Assembly (NCBI GenBank): GCA_016795425.1
Contig: JAEUHG010000047.1
Location: 1 to 61,141, forward strand
Direction of reading: 5' to 3'
Origin: Verrucomicrobiales bacterium
GTDB taxonomy: Bacteria > Verrucomicrobiota > Verrucomicrobiia > Limisphaerales > CAIMTB01
Length of the DNA stretch: 61,141 nt
Shown here piece after piece: positions 55,697 to 61,141 of the stretch. Numbering within the stretch: position 1 is the stretch's first letter; the number at the start of each line of letters is the position of its first letter. The translations under genes were made by a program, and so were the position numbers. The notes under the pieces were generated by a model, which was not told the DNA's origin, ran no database searches, and saw only the letters and a program-made list of their open reading frames with translations.

Positions 55697-55713
55697 ATTA
55701 AGGAACCGTTAAG
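55697..55713 (-). promoter_or_regulatory. Third putative OmpR-type box, upstream of the LuxR-type gene
   Basis: On the minus (coding) strand: CTTAAC-GGTTC-CTTAAT, an 11-base period, 33-49 bases before the LuxR-type start. Eleven of twelve hexamer bases equal those of the box before the cotH-like gene, again in the same orientation to the gene. The DUF1080 gene on the other side starts 162 bases away and could also be affected. Confidence 0.5.
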
Positions 55714-55874
55714 CGGGCTGAATCTCGTCGCCACCGTCTCCCTGGAGTGGCGCATTCCGCCAGATCCGCATCCGCTTCCGCCGGATTGCCAGGTCGCCGA
55801 GAGAATCCCTGTTTTGGCTTGGTAGTTCTCTCCGCCCCCAGTTGTCTTTCCCCAGTCCATCCACGCACGGCCCC

Positions 55875-56564
55875 ATGAATCCCTCCCTTGCCCTCCTCGG
55901 CCTGGTTTTGGCACTCACCGCCGGCTGCGCGCAGACCCTCACCCGTCGCGCCTGGCAACCTCTCTTTCCCCAGGACGGACCGCCCACCGGCTGGGTGGTT
56001 CGAGCCTGGAACGATGTCTCCCAACCAGGCCCCGCCGACGCCCGGTGGCGCGTCGAGAATGGTATCCTCCGCAGCGAAGGCACGCGCGGTTGCTGGTTGA
56101 TGAGCGAACAGGACTTTGGCGACTTCGACCTCGAATACGAGTTCCGCCTCGGTCAGCGCGGCAATAGCGGGCTCGCTCTCCGCGCCCCCATGGCGGGAGA
56201 TCCCGCCTTCGATGGCATGGAACTCCAAATGGCCGACTTCCGATACAATCCGGAGGCGAAGCCAAGCGAATTGACGGGTGGTCTCTACCGGGCCGTCGCT
56301 CCGCGCCAACAGGTCTACCGCCCCACCGAGTGGAACCATTACGAGATCTCACTGCGCGGCAGCCACCTGAAGGCCCGACTCAACGGCGTTCTGATCCATG
56401 ACCTGGATTTGTCGAAGGAAACGACCCTCATCCAACGCCACGATGGAAAGGACGCACCCCCCATCAAGGATCGCCCCCGCCGCGGTCACCTCGGCTTCCA
56501 GGAACTGAGTCGCGATGACGGCCACGTGATGATTCGCAACGCCTTCATCCGGCCTCGAGATTGA
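55875..56564 (+). CDS. DUF1080 lipoprotein
   Basis: A 229-residue lipoprotein: signal LALLGLVLALTAGC with Cys18. The single DUF1080 jelly-roll domain shows ARWRVENGILRSEGTRG, FGDFDLEYEFRLGQRGNSG, a GMELQMAD strand and the closing RGHLGFQELSRDDGHVMIRNAFI-type end. It is distinct from the exported copy at 44940, and no oxidoreductase is coupled to it. The ATG at 55875 puts the lipobox at normal distance. It precedes the sigma-factor operon by 62 bases on the same strand. Confidence 0.82.
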   Translation: MNPSLALLGLVLALTAGCAQTLTRRAWQPLFPQDGPPTGWVVRAWNDVSQPGPADARWRVENGILRSEGTRGCWLMSEQDFGDFDLEYEFRLGQRGNSGLALRAPMAGDPAFDGMELQMADFRYNPEAKPSELTGGLYRAVAPRQQVYRPTEWNHYEISLRGSHLKARLNGVLIHDLDLSKETTLIQRHDGKDAPPIKDRPRRGHLGFQELSRDDGHVMIRNAFIRPRD

Positions 56565-56626
56565 ATGGCCCCGCGCCCCTGCCATCCCGTTTGAACCTTT
56601 CGGCGGGCCGAGGGAATTGATAAGGG

Positions 56627-57250
56627 GTGGTCACCACGGACCCAGTCACGGCGAACGCCAACCTCGAAACGCTCCTGGACCAGGCTCGAGCCGGGTCGGC
56701 CGAGGCGTTTTGCGCCGTTGGCGAAGCGCTCGAGGGCCGACTCTTTCGGCAGGCGGTTGCCTTGTGCCGATCCGAGGACCTCGCGGAAGACCTCGTCGCC
56801 GAAACCCTCGTTGAGGCCTGGCGAAGCCTGGCCCGTTACGACGGCTCCTGCCGGTTCACCACTTGGCTCTACGCCATTCTGCTCCATCGTTTCCAAAAAG
56901 CCGTCCGAAGCGCCCGCTGCCGCCCAACCTCAGCGTCCGCGATTCCAGCGTCCGCCGAATCGGAATCGCTTGGCCTCCCGCCCTCCACCGACGCGTCGCC
57001 GCCCGGACCCGACGAGGTCATGGATCGACGCGAGAACGAGGTTCGATGGCGAACCGCGATTGCCGCCCTGCCGGAAGCCCACCAGCAGGTCATTCTGCTC
57101 CGCTTCTACGAGGATGCATCCCTCGCCGAGATCGCCGCAGCCCTTGGCATCGCTCTGGGAACCGTCAAATCCCGACTTCATCACGCGCTCGAAAAGCTCC
57201 GGCGCGAACCTTCGGTGCTGAACCTTCTGCGTGAATCAAGGGAATCATGA
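56627..57250 (+). CDS. ECF-type RNA polymerase sigma factor
   Basis: A 207-residue sigma-70-family factor of the ECF class. Region 2 shows EDLAEDLVAETLVEAWRSL and RFTTWLYAILLHRF, and region 4 shows ALPEAHQQVILLRFYEDASLAEIAAALG followed by GTVKSRLHHALEKL. The linker of about 45 residues is Ser/Pro-rich and longer than usual. The start is a GTG with AAGG just before it. The stop overlaps the next gene (ATGA), which encodes its probable anti-sigma factor. Confidence 0.9.
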   Translation: MVTTDPVTANANLETLLDQARAGSAEAFCAVGEALEGRLFRQAVALCRSEDLAEDLVAETLVEAWRSLARYDGSCRFTTWLYAILLHRFQKAVRSARCRPTSASAIPASAESESLGLPPSTDASPPGPDEVMDRRENEVRWRTAIAALPEAHQQVILLRFYEDASLAEIAAALGIALGTVKSRLHHALEKLRREPSVLNLLRESRES

Positions 57251-57831
57251 GTGTGAACTGGCGAATTCTCGCATGCCACCGCCATCGACGGGACCTCAGT
57301 CTGGTGGCGACGGGCTTGTTAACCGAGGCGGACGCGCCGTTGGCGATCCGTCACCTGACGGATTGCACCGAATGCCAGCGACGGTTTGCCCAATGGCGGG
57401 CGATCGAGCGCCTGAGGGCCAAGCCAATCACGCCGGATCCGGATATCGTCCCCTCGCGGGCGCTTCGCGAACGTTGGACGAGGGAAATCCTGAAGACCGG
57501 TTCATCCGCGTTTGCGAACAACGAACGGGTCGACGCGCCAGCCCCCTGGGCCCTTGGGATGTTGATGCGCCAACCGGCAGGGCTCCTGGCGACGGCATGG
57601 CTCCTGATCGCGTTCTTTTGGTTCAGTGCTCCCCGAATCTCGAAGGCCCCCGGTTCCGAAGACGGCCTGACCTGGGGCCAGGTCATCGCCGTGCTCCAAC
57701 CCCCTCCCCTCTCCTCACCGGAGGTCGCGTCGCCCGCCGCTCCGCCCCCACCGCGTACCAACGATCTCTCGCCGGGCCCACTCGGACAGAACCTCCGTGA
57801 ACCTTCGAATACCCACGGGAGGAAGGCATGA
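57247..57831 (+). CDS. Membrane zinc-binding anti-sigma factor
   Basis: A 194-residue protein with a ZAS-type N-terminal domain: a Cys/His near residue 10 (ILACHRHRRD), then HLTDCTECQ, the His-x3-Cys-x2-Cys zinc motif. One membrane helix lies at about residues 115-133 (GLLATAWLLIAFFWFSA). A proline-rich periplasmic tail of about 55 residues follows. This plan matches anti-sigma factors that hold ECF factors at the membrane until a signal arrives. It overlaps both neighbours by 4 bases. Confidence 0.82.
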   Translation: MSVNWRILACHRHRRDLSLVATGLLTEADAPLAIRHLTDCTECQRRFAQWRAIERLRAKPITPDPDIVPSRALRERWTREILKTGSSAFANNERVDAPAPWALGMLMRQPAGLLATAWLLIAFFWFSAPRISKAPGSEDGLTWGQVIAVLQPPPLSSPEVASPAAPPPPRTNDLSPGPLGQNLREPSNTHGRKA

Positions 57832-59621
57832 GCGACCATCCCGCGCCTCGTCCCTCCATCCTGTCGCGACTCGGTGTCTGGCGGTCCCTCGGACTGGTCG
57901 TGATCGTGCTGGCGGCGGTTCTCTGCCACTGGCGCTGGTACCACCTCCAGATCTACGGCATGCACGTCGTTCCAGCGCTGACCCTCGGGATGATCCTCTT
58001 CCTGGTTCTCGACGCCACCGTCGGCTTCGTCCGCCTCGCCTCCACTTCTCCCCGGCAGTTCGTCACGCGTCTCGCGCGACGTGACCCGTGGATTTCCGGT
58101 GGCTGGCGGTTGATCTGCCTGATCACCGTCCTCACGCTGTTCTACAGTGTCGAGCGTTGGCGCGGCCACCGCGCCTGGGGCGAGGTCACCCGGGAAGCCG
58201 CTCGTCGCGGCGATCCCATCGATGGTCCCAGCGACCCGGTACCCAAAATTCCAGAAGACCAGAACTTCGCGGCCCTGCCTCTCTTTAAACCCCTGATCGC
58301 CGACCTGTCGCGACGCACCGACTTCGTCGATGACCATCAACCCGTTCAACTCGGGGATCTCGAGACGGTTCGCAAATGGGGGCAACCCTGGTACCTCGTC
58401 GGGTATCGCCGAAAAAACCTCGCCATGGCGCCCTGGTGGGACGGTCACACCACTGATTTCAAGAGTCTGGCGAATGATTCTTCCTTGTTCCGCGATTCCG
58501 AGGAACGAACCAAGCCTCCGGCTCGAACGTCGAAGATCGACAATGAAACCGAGGCCCTCGACCGACTCACGACCAACCTCGAGCGGTTCGACGCCGATCT
58601 GCGCCAACTGAGCGAGGGTAGCGATCGACCGCAGTGCGTGTTCCCGTTGGATTACGAGCGCCAAATGTGGCGCGGCGCCCAACATCTCGAGATTCTCAAC
58701 GGCTACCTGCGCATCGCACGACTGCGCGCCTCGGTCCGCCTGGCCCAGGGCCGCACCGCCGATGCCCTCGCGGATATCGAACTGCTCCTGCGCCTGGCGG
58801 ATTACGCGCGCCGCCAACCTTGGGCCATCCATGGCACGCACGCCTTGTGGATCGTGCTCGACGGCCTGCAACCCATCTGGGAAGGCCTGCGCGCCCGGCT
58901 TTGGACCGACGAGGATCTGCAGAGTCTCCAGACGCAGCTCCGTGGCCTCGATCTTCTGCGGGACTATCCAGCGAACGCGCGCAATGACGCGCACGCGATG
59001 GCCGATATGTTCGAAGCCTTCCTGCCCGCGACTTCCCGATCCCGCAAGGTGCCCACCGCGCACCGTCGCGACCGGGAACTGGAGGGATTCATGTTTGCCC
59101 TTCGTCTCTTGTACCCCACCGGTTGGTCGCTCCAGGACCAGGCTTCGTTCCACCATTTTCATCACACCGTGTCGTCCCTGGCCGTGGACGTCCCGAACCG
59201 CCGGGTGTCGCCCATCCCTTCTCAAGCACACTGGTCCATGGCTCGCGCCACCTCCAATCCTCTGTCGCCCGTCTTTGTCCAGCCTAAGGCCCGCCAGATG
59301 TTCGAGGATGCCCGCCTCATGTATCCGGCGACCCAATCGGCCATCGACCTCGCGCGCGTGGCCTGCGCCCTGGAACGCCATCGCCTTCGCCATGGCCGGT
59401 ATCCCGAGCGCTTGACCGATCTCGTGCCCGCGTTCCTCGATGCGTTGCCCCACGATCTCCATGATGGCCAACCCCTCCGACTCCGAACTTCGCCAGAAAG
59501 CGTTCTCCTGTACTCCATCGGGGAAAACGGCACCGATGACGGCGGCAAGTCCGGCGGGCGTCGTTCGGATCAGTTGCCCAATCTGACCGAAGGTGATTGG
59601 GTCTGGGCGTTGTCTCGATGA
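57828..59621 (+). CDS. Uncharacterised 597-residue membrane protein of the sigma operon
   Basis: I do not recognise this protein. Three membrane helices lie at about residues 20-38, 48-70 and 93-111. A large soluble region follows, mostly helical, with a TPR-like middle part (ARLRASVRLAQGRTADALAD and LLRLADYARRQPWAI). The last 100 residues contain DLARVACALERHRLRHGRYPERLTDLVPAFL and a DGQPLRLR strand, again like the globular end of a pseudopilin. It is coupled to the anti-sigma gene and to the beta-helix gene by ATGA overlaps, so it may be part of the signal-sensing or output path. Confidence 0.7.
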   Translation: MSDHPAPRPSILSRLGVWRSLGLVVIVLAAVLCHWRWYHLQIYGMHVVPALTLGMILFLVLDATVGFVRLASTSPRQFVTRLARRDPWISGGWRLICLITVLTLFYSVERWRGHRAWGEVTREAARRGDPIDGPSDPVPKIPEDQNFAALPLFKPLIADLSRRTDFVDDHQPVQLGDLETVRKWGQPWYLVGYRRKNLAMAPWWDGHTTDFKSLANDSSLFRDSEERTKPPARTSKIDNETEALDRLTTNLERFDADLRQLSEGSDRPQCVFPLDYERQMWRGAQHLEILNGYLRIARLRASVRLAQGRTADALADIELLLRLADYARRQPWAIHGTHALWIVLDGLQPIWEGLRARLWTDEDLQSLQTQLRGLDLLRDYPANARNDAHAMADMFEAFLPATSRSRKVPTAHRRDRELEGFMFALRLLYPTGWSLQDQASFHHFHHTVSSLAVDVPNRRVSPIPSQAHWSMARATSNPLSPVFVQPKARQMFEDARLMYPATQSAIDLARVACALERHRLRHGRYPERLTDLVPAFLDALPHDLHDGQPLRLRTSPESVLLYSIGENGTDDGGKSGGRRSDQLPNLTEGDWVWALSR

Positions 59622-60898
59622 CGGTATTGCCCGCTCCATCCTCTCGCCGCCTGGTTGATATCCTCTGGTGCGAGCTCATCTGCGTCCTCGTTCTCCGTTG
59701 CTCGTCACCGGCCATCGCGGAACCTGACTCGCTCCTGCCACCCTGGTGGAATCGTCGCGCGCCTGCTCTGACGCCCCCTGCAGGTCTAACAGTCCGCGTC
59801 GAAACCCCCGCCCAACTCCTGGCCGCCGCTGAGACCGCCGCTCCAGGGACCACCGTGCTGCTCGAGGACGGCGAGTACCGACTCCCGCGTCCGCTGGTGC
59901 TGAGCCGACTCGAGCGCGTCACGTTGCGAAGTGCTTCCGGCGACCCCACCAAGGTCGTGCTCCGCGGCAAAGGATGGGATAGCCGCGATCCCCACGATGA
60001 CTTAATCCACATTGGTCAATGCCGTTTCATCACCTTGGCAGACTTGACGTTCACGGATTGCCACTCCTATGCCGTGAAGGTCGAGGCGGAACACGGCCCC
60101 CAGGACATTCAGGTCTATCACTGCCACTTTCGCGACATCGGCACGCGGGCAATCAAAGGTTCGGCCGGACAGGACCCGGCGGTACGCGCCAAGGGCGGCT
60201 CGGTGCGCCACTGCGAGTTTTCCAACACCAAGGTTCCACCGCGCGACTGGCAGTCCGATGGCGATTACATCGCAGCCATCGACATGATGGCACTCGAGGA
60301 TTGGACCTTTGCCGACAATCTCTTCCGTGACATCCGCGGGCACAATGGCGGCGGTCGAGCCGCCATCTTTCTCTGGGTGCGCACACGCAACGTCGTCGTC
60401 GAACGCAATCTCATCATCCACTGCGATCGCGGCATAGCCCTGGGCAATCCCGGGCTCTCCACCGCCAATCGTCCTGGTGAATCCACCGTCTACGTCTCCG
60501 GCGCCGTCGTGCGCAACAACATGATCGCCGGCGGCCCCGACTGCGGCATCGAACTTTGGCACGCGGAAGGTGTGAAGATTCTCAACAACAGCATCTGGCG
60601 TCCGCCACAGAACTGGGCCCGTGGCATTCGCGTCGGGACGGGCACCCAAGGCACCCTTATTGCCAACAACCTTATCCACGGCGAAATCCGCGTCGAAGGC
60701 GGCGAGGCCAGCCTTCAGAACAATCTCGCCGGCCGAATTCAGGAATTTTGGCTCGCTCCCGACGCCGGCAATCTGGCGCTGCGCCCCGGGGCCTCAGCCG
60801 GCGCCATTGACCGAGGCACTCCGTTCTCGGAGGTCGACGAGGACATTCGCCGCCGCCGCCGCAACGGCACCCCGGACCTGGGAGCTTGGGAGGAATGA
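59618..60898 (+). CDS. Exported right-handed beta-helix protein (chondroitinase-B-like)
   Basis: A 426-residue protein with an N-terminal signal (ELICVLVLRCSSPAIAE). Residues 60-130 have the polysaccharide lyase 6/chondroitinase-B entry pattern (AAPGTTVLLEDGEYRLPRP and SASGDPTKVVLRGKG). About ten PbH1 coils follow, including FITLADLTFTDCHSYAVKVE, NVVVERNLIIHCDRGIALG and VKILNNSIWRP. The end carries ...AIDRGTPFSEVDEDI and GTPDLGAWEE, the usual closing motif. Catalytic Lys/Arg of true PL6 lyases cannot be confirmed by eye. It ends the four-gene sigma operon. Confidence 0.82.
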   Translation: MTVLPAPSSRRLVDILWCELICVLVLRCSSPAIAEPDSLLPPWWNRRAPALTPPAGLTVRVETPAQLLAAAETAAPGTTVLLEDGEYRLPRPLVLSRLERVTLRSASGDPTKVVLRGKGWDSRDPHDDLIHIGQCRFITLADLTFTDCHSYAVKVEAEHGPQDIQVYHCHFRDIGTRAIKGSAGQDPAVRAKGGSVRHCEFSNTKVPPRDWQSDGDYIAAIDMMALEDWTFADNLFRDIRGHNGGGRAAIFLWVRTRNVVVERNLIIHCDRGIALGNPGLSTANRPGESTVYVSGAVVRNNMIAGGPDCGIELWHAEGVKILNNSIWRPPQNWARGIRVGTGTQGTLIANNLIHGEIRVEGGEASLQNNLAGRIQEFWLAPDAGNLALRPGASAGAIDRGTPFSEVDEDIRRRRRNGTPDLGAWEE

Positions 60899-61051
60899 TA
60901 TCATCCAGCGAGTGATCCCAACGATTCCGCCGGACTGGTGCCCCTCACACCGAACTTGAGGTTGCGACAAAGTGCTCCGTCCCACCTGCATTGCTTTCTA
61001 ATTTGGCGCAGGGTCGCCAACCGACCGCGCGCCTCCTTTTCGCTAGGGGAC
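60899..61051. other. Tail region after the beta-helix gene
   Basis: About 150 bases with a slightly A+T-richer stretch near 61000. I see no hairpin with a T-run and no coding frame of interest. Confidence 0.3.
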
Positions 61052-61141
61052 TCACTGCGTGATATTGACCGACTTTCCCAGCATCTCCTGAACTTCGCTC
61101 CCTTCGTGGCGAACCTTGAATTGACTCATGGACCCAGTCGC
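61052..61141 (-). CDS. Possible C-terminal fragment of a gene beyond the window
   Basis: On the minus strand the frame is open from the window edge to a stop at 61052-61054. The visible residues, with FKVRHEGSEVQEMLGKS and a short end, look protein-like. A start could also lie at 61129, which would make a 25-residue peptide. Thirty codons are too few to name it. Confidence 0.3.
   Translation of the reverse strand, partial: ATGSMSQFKVRHEGSEVQEMLGKSVNITQ

Noticed and set aside
57351..59639. 762-codon minus-strand frame opposite the sigma operon
   Set aside because: It crosses the boundary of two coupled plus-strand genes; the plus-strand products have signal, membrane and zinc motifs and this one has none.

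Overview
The window is a G+C-rich stretch of bacterial chromosome, densely packed with genes on both strands. The gene content suggests a member of the Verrucomicrobiota, or a close relative in the Planctomycetota-Verrucomicrobiota group. This is an inference from family content: a Planctomycete-type cytochrome/DUF1549/DUF1553 protein paired with a DUF1501 protein, H-X9-DG pseudopilins, two DUF1080 proteins, a DUF4038 glycosidase, a CotH-kinase/lamin-tail protein, and a full Tol-Pal system, which indicates a diderm. I saw no tRNA, rRNA, CRISPR array, integrase or insertion sequence.

Layout. 1-6342: the end of a beta-helix protein, then a three-gene ABC operon (ATPase, FtsX/MacB-type permease, AttH-like secreted protein) and UV damage endonuclease. 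6379-17666: an orphan ADOP-type permease, a kelch protein, an RlmI-like methyltransferase, a polytopic membrane protein, RNase D, an acyl-CoA ligase and a PQQ-propeller protein. 17700-27702: envelope and proteostasis core. dnaK, groES and groEL lie on the minus strand. Divergent from them, tolQ-tolR-tolA-tolB-pal is followed by tatA-tatC. 27724-43179: ubiE, the DUF1501/DUF1553 pair, a tandem pair of near-duplicate pseudopilins, an M28 peptidase, a double M16 peptidase, a small lipoprotein, DUF2270 and recG. 43333-49965: a carbohydrate region with a DUF4038 glycosidase, a 58-bp palindrome, a translationally coupled pair of exported DUF1080 protein and Tat-exported Gfo/Idh/MocA oxidoreductase, a lipoprotein esterase and an MFS transporter. 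50062-56564: a CotH-family protein divergent from an OmpR-type two-component system, a degenerate LuxR-type regulator and a DUF1080 lipoprotein. 56627-60898: a four-gene operon (ECF sigma, zinc anti-sigma, 597-aa membrane protein, beta-helix protein) in which every junction is a 4-base ATGA overlap.

Most notable signals. (1) A hexamer direct repeat with an 11-bp period, CTTAAT-N5-CTTAAT on the coding strand, occurs three times. It lies upstream of the cotH-like gene, of the OmpR-type regulator and of the LuxR-type regulator, always in the same orientation to the gene. This is the architecture of OmpR/PhoP-family boxes and predicts a small autoregulated regulon. (2) The DUF1080 plus Gfo/Idh/MocA pair fits an exported 3-keto-glycoside pathway and sits next to a very long palindrome with an operator-like core. 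(3) TolB carries a twin-arginine-like signal in a tol-pal cluster followed directly by tatAC, whose TatC has an enlarged first periplasmic loop. (4) The sigma/anti-sigma operon has two uncharacterised partners. Everything here is read by eye; no searches or structure predictions were run.
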